A stretch of DNA of 64,000 nucleotides. Origin: Acetatifactor aquisgranensis (GTDB lineage: Bacteria; Bacillota; Clostridia; Lachnospirales; Lachnospiraceae). A program made the translations under genes and the position numbers. This document shows, one piece after another, positions 52,056-59,840 of this stretch (positions within the stretch are counted from its first letter, which is position 1; each line of letters begins with the position of its first letter). The notes beneath the pieces were generated by a model, which saw only the letters and a program-made list of their open reading frames with translations, was not told the origin of the DNA and ran no database searches. The stretch spans positions 62,001-126,000 of the forward strand of contig NZ_CALPDH010000018.1 in assembly GCF_943193215.1 (NCBI RefSeq), read 5' to 3'.

Positions 52056-53267
52056 ATGAATAATTTACCGACATATAAAGATTTATGCGATCCAGATCTG
52101 CTAATGGACGCCGCAAAGAAATGTATGCAGGGCGTTATGTGGAAATATTCGACACAAGCCTATTATCTGGATAGGATAGAGCGGATCCGGATCACGAAGG
52201 AAAGACTGGAAAGCCGGGACAGAATGTCGGACGGATTCGTCCAGTTCACAGTATGCGAACGCGGGAAACGGCGGGATATCCGTTCGATACACATAAACGA
52301 ACGCGTCGTCCACAGGGCGGAAAACGATCTGATTCTGGTTCCGGTATTGCGCCCGAAACTGATTTATGACAACGCGGCGTCCCTGAAAGACCGGGGAACG
52401 CATTTCGCATTAAAGCGGCTAAAGGTTCACTTGTGGAAATACTACCGGGAACACGGTTCAAACGACGGTTATATCCTTATGGGCGATCTACATTCCTATT
52501 TCGATTCAGTCGATCACGACGTCGTATTCCGGGAGTATTCAAGGATATTCGGTTACGATCCTGATATCGTGAATTTGACAATGGACTTTATCGACGCCTT
52601 CGGCGTTAAGTCGTTAGGGTTAGGATCACAGGTTTCACAAATGACAGCCGTGTTTTATCCGAACCGGATAGATCACTATATCAAGGAACAGTTAAAGATC
52701 AAAGGTTACGGGCGTTATATGGATGACTTTTATCTGATACACGAAAGCCGGGAATATCTGGTTGAATGTCTGGAACGGATCCGGCGGATGTATGCGGATA
52801 TCGGGATCGAGTTAAACGAGAAAAAGACGCGGATCGTCAAGTTATCGGACGAATTCAAGTTCCTGAAAGCAAAAACGCACCTGACAGGAACCGGGCGCGT
52901 CGTCATGCGTCCGGATCGCGGGACAATCACGCGGGAACGGCGCAAATTAAAAGCGTTGCGCCGGAAACTGGACGCCGGGGAAATTGTATTCGCGGACGTC
53001 CGACAAGCCTATAATTCATGGCGGGGACACATAAAACATTTTGATTCATACCGCACAATGCGGAACATGGATAAATTATTTCACGAACTGTTTTCGGAGG
53101 AAATCAGAAAAGAAAGGAGCGGCAGCAATGGCAAGAAAGGCAAAAACTACCGGGGAGAATTCAAACAATACGACTTTCCCGAACGTATCGATCCGGCTGA
53201 AAGACGGCACAGAATTAAACGGGGTTCTGAACGGGACGACATACGAAAGCGGGGATCCGGTTCCTGA
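52056..53267 (+). CDS. DGR reverse transcriptase
   Basis: 403 residues. Palm motifs: LMGDLHSYFDSVDH (first catalytic Asp, residue 144), the DGR-type motif LGSQVSQ (189-195), and GRYMDDFY with catalytic YMDD (221-224). A thumb region follows and there is no maturase or endonuclease domain, as expected for DGR enzymes. It copies the template RNA with adenine infidelity. The C-terminal 46 residues are encoded in a 140-base overlap with the next gene, in another frame; the family core seems to end near FSEEIRK. Confidence 0.95.
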   Translation: MNNLPTYKDLCDPDLLMDAAKKCMQGVMWKYSTQAYYLDRIERIRITKERLESRDRMSDGFVQFTVCERGKRRDIRSIHINERVVHRAENDLILVPVLRPKLIYDNAASLKDRGTHFALKRLKVHLWKYYREHGSNDGYILMGDLHSYFDSVDHDVVFREYSRIFGYDPDIVNLTMDFIDAFGVKSLGLGSQVSQMTAVFYPNRIDHYIKEQLKIKGYGRYMDDFYLIHESREYLVECLERIRRMYADIGIELNEKKTRIVKLSDEFKFLKAKTHLTGTGRVVMRPDRGTITRERRKLKALRRKLDAGEIVFADVRQAYNSWRGHIKHFDSYRTMRNMDKLFHELFSEEIRKERSGSNGKKGKNYRGEFKQYDFPERIDPAERRHRIKRGSERDDIRKRGSGS

Positions 53268-53490
53268 CGGGACATTCACGGACGAAAATCTGTCAGAGGT
53301 TACGATCAACGGGACAGTGTACCATGACATGAAGTTGATCTGTTCGTACCCGTGGGACGAGGGAACCCGGTTCGCGTTCCGGGAAATGACGCCGCAGGAA
53401 ATTGAAAACCGGAATTTGAGATCGCAGCTTCAGGCGGCGGAACAGTCCGTCGCGGAACTGACGATCATCGTTTCAAGTCTTATGATGTAA
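53128..53490 (+). CDS. hypothetical phage protein after the DGR
   Basis: 120 residues (MARKAKTTGENSNNTTFPNVSIRLKDGTELNG...): a beta-rich middle and a C-terminal helix (RSQLQAAEQSVAELTIIVSSLM) of the kind found on small proteins between tail and holin genes. AAAGGAGCGGCAGC precedes the ATG. The first 140 bases overlap the reverse transcriptase in another frame. Confidence 0.65.
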   Translation: MARKAKTTGENSNNTTFPNVSIRLKDGTELNGVLNGTTYESGDPVPDGTFTDENLSEVTINGTVYHDMKLICSYPWDEGTRFAFREMTPQEIENRNLRSQLQAAEQSVAELTIIVSSLMM

Positions 53491-53505
53491 GGGAGGGCGC
53501 GGGAA

Positions 53506-53658
53506 ATGACATTCAACAAAGAAAGCGGACTTGTTAAATTGTGGGTTAAAATGGTTCAGGGCGGGACATATACACGGGATCAGGTTCCGAAAATGTTCAA
53601 TCTGCAGGAAGTTGTGGCGGACGTCCTGGACGAACTGGCGGCGGAGGACGCCGCGTAA
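53506..53658 (+). CDS. XkdX-like small protein
   Basis: 50 residues (MTFNKESGLVKLWVKMVQGGTYTRDQVPKMFNLQEVV...). The pattern WVKMVQGGTYTRDQVPKMFNL resembles XkdX-family proteins lying between tail-fibre and holin genes in Firmicutes phages; I split the motif at the family-typical V-P-x-L-x-N-L position. GGGAGGGCG precedes the ATG. Confidence 0.65.
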   Translation: MTFNKESGLVKLWVKMVQGGTYTRDQVPKMFNLQEVVADVLDELAAEDAA

Positions 53659-53663
53659 AATTG

Positions 53664-53693
53664 CCGGAAGCGGATCCGGCTTCCGGATCTTTT
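53664..53693 (+). terminator. terminator after the tail module
   Basis: CCGGAAGC (53664-53671) pairs with GCTTCCGG (53679-53686) around GGATCCG, followed by ATCTTTT. Confidence 0.8.
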
Positions 53694-53702
53694 CCTGAAT
53701 AT

Positions 53703-53749
53703 CCCCGGCGGGGTGGCTGAATTTAGTCACTTCGTCGGGGTTTTGTTTT
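53703..53749 (+). terminator. second terminator before the lysis module
   Basis: CCCCGGCG (53703-53710) pairs with CGTCGGGG (53733-53740, one G-T pair), then TTTTGTTTTG. The 3' half matches the terminator at 37302-37350 almost base for base. A TATCAT follows at 53751 and could be a -10 for the lysis genes. Confidence 0.75.
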
Positions 53750-53800
53750 GTATCATGGGCGCATGAAAGAAAATCCGCGAAAAGAAAGGAGGTCGGACAC

Positions 53801-54133
53801 ATGGATCAGGATTATATCACACGCCGGGAACATGAGGAATTCGCCCGCCGCATGGATATAGAGAATGAGCGGATCAAGGACGAAAACGCCCGTCAGAATA
53901 AGCGGATCGCGATCGTCGAAGAATCGGTAAACGAATTTAACAAACTGGCTTTACAGATTGAAAAGATCGCTCTTTCAATTCAGCAAATGACGGAAGAAAT
54001 ATCCAAACAGGGCGAACGTCTGGAAAACATCGAATCAAAGCCGGGGAAGCGGTGGGAAACACTGGTAGGCGGAATTTTGGGCGCGGTAGCCGGGGCAATC
54101 GGAACGGCGATCGCGGCAGGATTTTTTCATTAA
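53801..54133 (+). CDS. XhlA-like holin-associated protein
   Basis: 110 residues. A long coiled coil (about 10-80; FNKLALQIEKIALSIQQMTEEI) is followed by a C-terminal membrane helix (ETLVGGILGAVAGAIGTAIAAGFF). This is the layout of XhlA/haemolysin-type lysis accessory proteins. GAAAGGAGG lies before the ATG. First gene of the lysis module. Confidence 0.8.
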   Translation: MDQDYITRREHEEFARRMDIENERIKDENARQNKRIAIVEESVNEFNKLALQIEKIALSIQQMTEEISKQGERLENIESKPGKRWETLVGGILGAVAGAIGTAIAAGFFH

Positions 54134-54153
54134 AGAACAGGAGGAAAGGAAAA

Positions 54154-54393
54154 ATGAAGGAAATCAACTGGAAAAGGAAACTGACAAGCAGGAAATTATG
54201 GACGGCGGTAGGATCGTTCGTGTCTATGATGATTTTAGCGACGGGAGGGACGGAAAACACGGCTACACAGGTAACGGCGCTTATCATGGCGGGCGCGTCT
54301 GTCGTGGCGTACATCATCGGCGAAGGACTGACGGATTCCGCGAACGTGGAAACGACGGTCGAGATCACAGAGAACGACGGAAAGGAAGCGTAA
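54154..54393 (+). CDS. phage holin
   Basis: 79 residues: a basic N-terminus (MKEINWKRKLTSRKLW), two hydrophobic segments (about 17-33 and 40-57) and an acidic tail. Size and pattern fit small Firmicutes holins, and the endolysin gene starts 3 bases after its stop. AGGAGGAAAGG lies before the ATG. Confidence 0.85.
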   Translation: MKEINWKRKLTSRKLWTAVGSFVSMMILATGGTENTATQVTALIMAGASVVAYIIGEGLTDSANVETTVEITENDGKEA

Positions 54394-54396
54394 CGC

Positions 54397-55887
54397 ATGG
54401 CGGCAACACGGGAACAACAGGCGGCGTTCATCGAAAAGATCGCGCCGCTGATTGTAAAATATGCGGCGGAACGTGGATATAAAAATGTTTCCGCCGCAAT
54501 CGCGCAGGCGTGTCTGGAATCGGGTTATGGATTGTCCCGCCTTGCGTGGCAGTATCATAATTATTTCGGCTTGAAATGCGGGAAATCATGGACGGGAGCG
54601 TTTGCAAATATGCGAACAAATGAAGAATATACGCCCGGAATCCTGACGCAGATAGCCGACAATTTCCGGGCGTATGATGACATAGAATCAGGCGTCCGGG
54701 GATATTATGATTTTCTGGAATATCCGCGTTATAAGGCGGTCAGGCAGCAGGACACGCCGGAAGAATACCTGAAAGAACTGAAAGCGGCGTCTTATGCCAC
54801 TTCGTCCGGGTATGTAGAAAATAATATGAATGTTGTCCGGGCGCATAACCTGACAGAATGGGACAAACGCCTGAAAAAGAATCAGGAGGGAAACGGAACA
54901 ATGTATAGCAGACAAAGCGTCGTTAATCTGGTTAATAGTTGGGTAGGGAAAAAGGAATCGGACGGATCCCACAAGTCGATCATAGACATATACAACACGC
55001 TTCCGGCAGACAAACTTCCGCGAAAAACTAAAATGATGTACGGGTGGGCGTGGTGTGCGTGTACTTGGTCGGCGTTGGCGGTCAAATTGAATTACCTTGC
55101 AATCATGCCGATCGAAATCAGTTGTTATTATCTGATCGAAGCGGCTAAAAAAATGGGCGTATGGCAGGAAAACGACGACTATATCCCGGAGCCGGGCGAC
55201 GCTATTCTTTATGACTGGCAGGACAGCGGAACCGGAGATAATACCGGGAACCCGGATCACGTCGGGACTGTTACATATGTGAACCGGGATTCCGGTTATA
55301 TGGTCGTTACCGAAGGGAATTACGGGAACGCCGTTAAAAAGCGTACAATTTCCCTGAACGGTCGATATATACGCGGGTTTATCACGCCGAAGTATGACGA
55401 CGGCGCGGTCGCGGAGCCTGAAAGGACAGGCGGGAAAAGCGTTTCGGAAATCGCGCACGAAGCGATCGCCGGACAGTGGGGAAACGGAGCGGAGCGGAAG
55501 CGGAACATGGAAGCGGCGGGGTATGATTATGACGTCGTTCAGGCGGAGATCAACCGCATTGTGAACGGCGGAGCGGCGAAAGCCGACAATGATAATTCCG
55601 TCGATCAGACGCAGCCGATCGCACGGAAAGTAATATCCAGTTGCTACGCGTCACACGCGGACAAGGCGATCGCCGGAACATACATCACGACGGCGGATCT
55701 GTACTGCAGGAATGACGCCGGGAAAAATAAAAAGGCGTTGTGCCTGATTCCGAAAGGGACAGAGGTTCAGTGTTACGGATATTATAGCGTGTACGGCGGC
55801 GTGAAATGGCTTTACATTCAGTTCACAATGGACGGTACACAATACACGGGATTTTCAAGCGGCGAATTTCTGAAAAAAACATCCTGA
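54397..55887 (+). CDS. multidomain endolysin (glucosaminidase, CHAP, CW_7, SH3-like)
   Basis: 496 residues. Residues about 1-160 are a glucosaminidase-type domain with catalytic Glu41 in QACLESGYG and YHNYFGLK. Residues about 165-335 are a CHAP amidase/endopeptidase with Cys in GWAWCACTW and His in NPDHVGTV. Residues about 345-395 match a CW_7 wall-binding repeat (SVSEIAHEAIAGQWGNG). The last 80 residues look like a bacterial SH3 domain. Two catalytic domains cut glycan and peptide bonds. There is no signal peptide, so export is through the holin. Confidence 0.9.
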   Translation: MAATREQQAAFIEKIAPLIVKYAAERGYKNVSAAIAQACLESGYGLSRLAWQYHNYFGLKCGKSWTGAFANMRTNEEYTPGILTQIADNFRAYDDIESGVRGYYDFLEYPRYKAVRQQDTPEEYLKELKAASYATSSGYVENNMNVVRAHNLTEWDKRLKKNQEGNGTMYSRQSVVNLVNSWVGKKESDGSHKSIIDIYNTLPADKLPRKTKMMYGWAWCACTWSALAVKLNYLAIMPIEISCYYLIEAAKKMGVWQENDDYIPEPGDAILYDWQDSGTGDNTGNPDHVGTVTYVNRDSGYMVVTEGNYGNAVKKRTISLNGRYIRGFITPKYDDGAVAEPERTGGKSVSEIAHEAIAGQWGNGAERKRNMEAAGYDYDVVQAEINRIVNGGAAKADNDNSVDQTQPIARKVISSCYASHADKAIAGTYITTADLYCRNDAGKNKKALCLIPKGTEVQCYGYYSVYGGVKWLYIQFTMDGTQYTGFSSGEFLKKTS

Positions 55888-55976
55888 GAAGAAAAGGGGA
55901 TCCAGTCCGCAAAAGGCGCGGGCGCGTAACTATCAATTTACTTTCTTTTGGTCGAAGAAAATATCACGAACAAAGG

Positions 55977-56003
55977 GCGACTGTCAAAAAAACAGTCGCT
56001 TTT
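55977..56003 (+). terminator. terminator at the right end of the prophage
   Basis: GCGACTGT (55977-55984) and ACAGTCGC (55992-55999) with loop CAAAAAA, followed by TTTT. It separates phage lysis transcription from the miaB promoter. The remaining 55888-55976 shows nothing clear. Confidence 0.9.
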
Positions 56004-56015
56004 CGTTCTTCGGTG

Positions 56016-56024
56016 TGATATAAT
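56016..56024 (+). promoter_or_regulatory. phage-supplied extended -10 promoter for chimeric miaB
   Basis: TG-A-TATAAT (56016-56024) is a perfect extended -10; the -35 region (TCGCTT) is weak, as is common for extended -10 promoters. It sits 36 bases before the new miaB start and directly after the prophage's last terminator, so it can drive miaB in the lysogen. Confidence 0.75.
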
Positions 56025-56059
56025 GGGCGGGAATGTATTTTAAGAAAGAGGGTTCAAGC

Positions 56060-57517
56060 ATGAGTTACAATGATGATATAAAAATGTTGATAGACGCGCA
56101 GGATTTGACGCTTCCGCCGCCGGAAAGAGAACCGCAGCGGCAATATTATTTTATAAAGAAATGCCGGGAAATCGTAAAAAAGAAGTCGGAGGAATTAGGG
56201 CGTCCGTTATATGCGTGTTCGGTGTGCATGGGGTGCCAGATGAACGCCCGGGACTCAGAGAAGCTGTCCGGCATCCTGGAGACAGTGGGCTACCAGAGCA
56301 CGGAGAGCGAGCAGGCAGACTTCGTCATCTACAACACCTGCACCGTCCGGGACAATGCCAACCAGCGTGTCTACGGCAGGCTGGGCCTGCTGAACCGATA
56401 CAAAAAGTCCAACCCGCAGATGAAAGTGGCCCTCTGCGGCTGCATGATGCAGGAACCCACGGTTATCGAAAAACTGAAGAAAAGCTACCCATTTATCGAC
56501 CTGATTTTCGGTACCCACAATATCTATAAATTTGCTGAACTCCTCTATACCTCCTTTGAGACAGAGGGCATGCTGATTGACATCTGGGAAGATACGGACA
56601 GAATCGTAGAAGACTTGCCGGTAGAACGTAAATATCCCTTCAAGTCCGGCATCAACATCATGTTCGGCTGCAACAACTTCTGCAGCTACTGCATCGTGCC
56701 CTACGTGAGGGGCCGGGAGCGCAGCCGGGAGCCCCGGGAAATCATCCGGGAGATAGAGAGACTGGTGGCGGACGGCGTGGTGGAGGTCATGCTGTTGGGC
56801 CAGAACGTGAATTCCTATGGAAAGAATCTGGACGAGCCCATCACCTTTGCGCAGCTTTTGCAGGAGGTGGAGAAGATAGAGGGGCTGCAGCGCATCCGCT
56901 TCATGACTTCCCACCCTAAGGATCTGTCGGACGACCTGATTGCGGTCATGAAGCAGTCGAAGAAAATCTGCCGCCACTTGCATCTGCCCCTACAGTCCGG
57001 CTCCACGCGGATTCTGCAGCAGATGAACCGACGCTATACGAGAGAACAGTACATAGAGCTGGCTGACCGCATCCGCCGGGAAATCCCTGACATCGCCATC
57101 ACCACGGACATCATCGTGGGCTTCCCGGGAGAGACCCCGGAGGATCTGGAGGAGACCATCGACATGGTGCGCCGGGTGAAGTACGACAATGCCTTTACCT
57201 TCATTTATTCCAAACGCACCGGCACGCCCGCGGCTGCCATGGAGAACCAGGTTCCGGCAGAGCAGGTGAAAGAGGGTTTCGACAGGCTTCTGAAAGTGGT
57301 ACAGGACACGGCCAGGGAGCAGATAGCGAAATACCAGGGCCGGGTCATGGAGGCGCTGATCGAGGAGGTGAATGAGAGCGACGCCTCTCTGGTCACCGCC
57401 AGGCTTTCCAACAACACGATTGTCCATGTGCCCGGAGACGCTTCCCTGATCGGGAAAATCGTTCCTGTGTCCTTAGATGAGTGTCACGGATTCTATTATA
57501 TAGGGCATTGCGTATGA
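56060..57517 (+). CDS. miaB: chimeric MiaB: phage-encoded N-terminus fused to host tRNA methylthiotransferase
   Basis: 485 residues. Residues 1-59 are prophage-encoded (MSYNDDIKMLIDAQ..., RQYYFIKKCREIV, CMGCQMN), and from Asn62 on the body is host. The N-terminal Fe-S domain has Cys59 (GCQMN), YNTCTVRDN and LCGCMMQE; the radical-SAM CxxxCxxC is in FGCNNFCSYC; the TRAM domain ends the protein. It converts i6A37 to ms2i6A37 in tRNA. ATG 56060 follows GAGGG; ATG 56033 is too near the promoter. The phage part supplies promoter, ribosome site and first cluster Cys. Confidence 0.9.
   Translation: MSYNDDIKMLIDAQDLTLPPPEREPQRQYYFIKKCREIVKKKSEELGRPLYACSVCMGCQMNARDSEKLSGILETVGYQSTESEQADFVIYNTCTVRDNANQRVYGRLGLLNRYKKSNPQMKVALCGCMMQEPTVIEKLKKSYPFIDLIFGTHNIYKFAELLYTSFETEGMLIDIWEDTDRIVEDLPVERKYPFKSGINIMFGCNNFCSYCIVPYVRGRERSREPREIIREIERLVADGVVEVMLLGQNVNSYGKNLDEPITFAQLLQEVEKIEGLQRIRFMTSHPKDLSDDLIAVMKQSKKICRHLHLPLQSGSTRILQQMNRRYTREQYIELADRIRREIPDIAITTDIIVGFPGETPEDLEETIDMVRRVKYDNAFTFIYSKRTGTPAAAMENQVPAEQVKEGFDRLLKVVQDTAREQIAKYQGRVMEALIEEVNESDASLVTARLSNNTIVHVPGDASLIGKIVPVSLDECHGFYYIGHCV
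56237..56244. other. attR core (right prophage junction in miaB)
   Basis: CAGATGAA over codons Gln60-Met61-Asn62 of chimeric MiaB, identical to attL. Composition changes here from phage-like to the GC-rich host miaB body (GCCCGGGACTCAGAG follows). Confidence 0.75.
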
Positions 57518-57650
57518 GCTATTTGTGATAGATTTGTTTTGTTTTTGCAACGAAACACATGTATGAGTATGTGTTTGATGTGAATGGAATGTATTCTAAA
57601 AAAGGAAAAACGATAGCACGATTCTGTCCAGGGTCATGGCAGGGTCGGGA

Positions 57651-58517
57651 ATGGAGCGGAAGATGCAGGAGCAGTTTTCAAGAACCGCGCTGTTGCTGGG
57701 AAGAGAGGCGATGGAGCGCCTGGAGAGATCCCGCGTGGCCGTGTTCGGGGTAGGCGGCGTGGGCGGATATGTGTGCGAGGCTCTTGCCAGGAGCGGCATC
57801 GGGGCTTTTGACCTGGTGGATAATGACAAGGTAAACCTTACGAACCTGAACCGTCAGATTATCGCTACCAGGCAGACCATCGGACGCTGCAAGGTGGAAG
57901 TGATGCGGGAACGCATTCTGGAGATTAATCCGGAGGCGGACGTCAGGGTACATGATTGCTTCTTCCTGCCGGAAAATGCAGATACGTTTCCCTTTGAAGA
58001 ATACGATTATGTGGTGGATGCCGTGGATACCGTGACGGCCAAGATTGCGCTGGTCATGCGCGCGCAGGCAGGCAACATCCCCATCATCAGCAGCATGGGA
58101 GCCGGGAACAAACTGGACGCCACCGCTTTCCGGGTGGCGGATATCTATGAGACGAAAGTCTGTCCCCTGGCGAAAGTCATGCGCCGGGAACTGAAGAAGC
58201 GGGGCGTGGAAAGGCTGAAAGTGGTATATTCGGAAGAAATGCCCCTCCGCCCCCATGCAGCGGGGACAGCGGATGGGCAGGAGGAAAACGGCCCAAACAG
58301 CGATAGACACGAAAGCGGACAGCAAAAGCATAACCCCCAGGGCAGCGCAGAGAACGCCAGAGACAGAGAGGACGTTTCCCCGGAACTGTCCGAAAGAGAC
58401 GCGGTGCGCCGGAGCATCCCCGGGAGCGTGGCTTTCGTGCCGTCCGTGGCAGGGCTTATCCTCGCGGGCGAAGTGGTGAAAGATTTGACAGATATGAAGA
58501 GGCTGTCCATCAGCTGA
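57651..58517 (+). CDS. tcdA: tRNA threonylcarbamoyladenosine dehydratase (ThiF/E1-like)
   Basis: About 288 residues. The E1-like nucleotide site is AVFGVGGVGGYVCEALAR, with LVDNDKVNLTNLNRQ, DAVDTV and SMGAGNKLD as in TcdA/CsdL. It cyclises t6A37 to ct6A37 in ANN-decoding tRNAs using ATP. Between LRPHA and RRSIPGSVAFVPSVAG lies a low-complexity hydrophilic insert of about 50 residues. ATG 57651 is chosen; ATG 57636 is possible. It follows miaB, another tRNA position-37 enzyme. Confidence 0.85.
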   Translation: MERKMQEQFSRTALLLGREAMERLERSRVAVFGVGGVGGYVCEALARSGIGAFDLVDNDKVNLTNLNRQIIATRQTIGRCKVEVMRERILEINPEADVRVHDCFFLPENADTFPFEEYDYVVDAVDTVTAKIALVMRAQAGNIPIISSMGAGNKLDATAFRVADIYETKVCPLAKVMRRELKKRGVERLKVVYSEEMPLRPHAAGTADGQEENGPNSDRHESGQQKHNPQGSAENARDREDVSPELSERDAVRRSIPGSVAFVPSVAGLILAGEVVKDLTDMKRLSIS

Positions 58518-58539
58518 CCCGGACTAAGAACATTGCTTT

Positions 58540-58568
58540 TTGTGGAAAGCTGACGAATGCCCTATCAT
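58540..58568 (+). promoter_or_regulatory. promoter of the sugar ABC operon
   Basis: TTGTGG (58540-58545) and TATCAT (58563-58568) are 17 bases apart, 26 bases before the ATPase start. The same TTGTGG -35 is used at the pepT promoter. Confidence 0.55.
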
Positions 58569-58593
58569 CTGACATGTAGGAGGGAGACATGCT

Positions 58594-59706
58594 ATGAAAG
58601 TAGTATTGCGCAATCTGACAAAAAAGTTTCCAAGCCGTGACAAAAAGAACAAAAAGGATGTAGTTGCCGTGGACAATTTCGATTTCGAGATTCCGGACGG
58701 CAAGCTGATTGGCCTGCTGGGGCCTTCGGGATGCGGCAAGAGCACCACGCTGAACCTGATAAGCGGCCTGGAAAAGCCCACGGACGGCCAGATTTTCTTC
58801 GGGGAGGATGATGTGACCAGGCTTGCTCCGGAGCACAGGGGCATCGGCCTGGTGTTCCAGAATTATGCTCTCTATCCGCATCTGACCGTAAAGCAGAACA
58901 TCCTCTTTCCGCTGGAGAACCTGAAAGGAAAGGAGAAGCTTTCTAAAGGCGAAATGCTGGAAAAGGCAATGGAGGCGGCGAAGCTGGTGCAGATTGACGA
59001 GCTGATGGAGCGCAAGCCTGGAGAACTTTCCGGCGGCCAGCAGCAGCGCGTGGCGATTGCCAGGGCCCTGGTGAAGCGGCCCAGGGTGCTTCTTCTGGAC
59101 GAGCCCCTGTCCAATCTGGACGCCAGGCTCCGGCTCCAGACCCGGGAGGAAATCAGGAGAATCCAGAAAGAGACGCAGATTACCACGATTTTCGTGACCC
59201 ACGACCAGGAGGAGGCCATGAGCATTTCTGACATGATCGTAGTCATGAAAGACGGAGCGGTTCAGCAGATTGGCAGGCCTCAGGAGGTCTATGATAATCC
59301 CGCGAACCTGTTCGTGGCGAAATTCCTGGGAACCCCGCCCATCAATGTCTTTGAGGGACAGGTGAGGGACGGCAGATTATACTTAGGCCCGGACGCTGTC
59401 CTGCCGGTCAGGGGAGCGATGCAGGGCGCTGTTTGTGCGGGAATCAGGCCGGAGGGCTTTCTGCTGCGGAAAGACGGGGCTTTCTGCTGCGATTTGAACG
59501 GTGTAGAAGTGATGGGGCGCGACATCAGTGTAGTCTTTGCCCACAAGGCTTCCCTGAACCCGACAATCCGGGCGATTGTGGGAGCTGAGAATCTGGCGGA
59601 GATTTCCGCAGACGCGGGGCAGGTCAGGTTCGATTTGAAGCCGGACAAGGTAATTCTCTTTGATAAAAAGACGGGAGAGAGAATCCGGGTTGACATGAAA
59701 GCGTAA
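58594..59706 (+). CDS. ABC transporter ATPase, MsmX/MalK/UgpC type
   Basis: 370 residues. Walker A GPSGCGKST, signature LSGGQQQRVAIARAL, Walker B LLLDEPLSNLDARLR and switch His FVTHDQEEAM are all present. A C-terminal TOBE/OB regulatory domain (about 240-370) is typical of sugar-importer ATPases. It energises the two permeases encoded downstream. TAGGAGGGAG precedes the ATG. Confidence 0.95.
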   Translation: MKVVLRNLTKKFPSRDKKNKKDVVAVDNFDFEIPDGKLIGLLGPSGCGKSTTLNLISGLEKPTDGQIFFGEDDVTRLAPEHRGIGLVFQNYALYPHLTVKQNILFPLENLKGKEKLSKGEMLEKAMEAAKLVQIDELMERKPGELSGGQQQRVAIARALVKRPRVLLLDEPLSNLDARLRLQTREEIRRIQKETQITTIFVTHDQEEAMSISDMIVVMKDGAVQQIGRPQEVYDNPANLFVAKFLGTPPINVFEGQVRDGRLYLGPDAVLPVRGAMQGAVCAGIRPEGFLLRKDGAFCCDLNGVEVMGRDISVVFAHKASLNPTIRAIVGAENLAEISADAGQVRFDLKPDKVILFDKKTGERIRVDMKA

Positions 59707-59773
59707 TCTATACTCGCGAGCGATGAAACTTGGTATGATGCCTCGGGAATCCTCCGCTGGTGAGCGGGTCACC

Positions 59774-59794
59774 AATGAATAGAGAATATTCATT
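59774..59794. promoter_or_regulatory. palindrome upstream of the permease genes
   Basis: AATGAAT-AGAGAAT-ATTCATT is an inverted repeat in the 134-base gap between ATPase and permease genes, followed by related GAGTATTCAATATT. It may be an operator or mRNA-processing hairpin. Confidence 0.4.
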
Positions 59795-59840
59795 GAGTGA
59801 AGAGTATTCAATATTACAGTAGTAGACGAGGAGCATGAAC

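Larger units (their letters stand above)
21333..56244. mobile_element. complete temperate siphovirus-like prophage with a DGR, inserted in miaB
   Basis: About 34.9 kb bounded by the two miaB junctions. It contains integrase, CI/Cro switch, early genes, HUH initiator, terminase pair, HK97-type portal, ClpP-like protease and capsid, connector genes, tail tube, frameshifted tail chaperones, tape measure, distal tail genes, DGR, holin and endolysin. All modules look intact, with no broken phage gene seen, so it may be inducible. The sequence is unusually rich in GATC, and several of its genes share one translation-start context. Confidence 0.95.
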
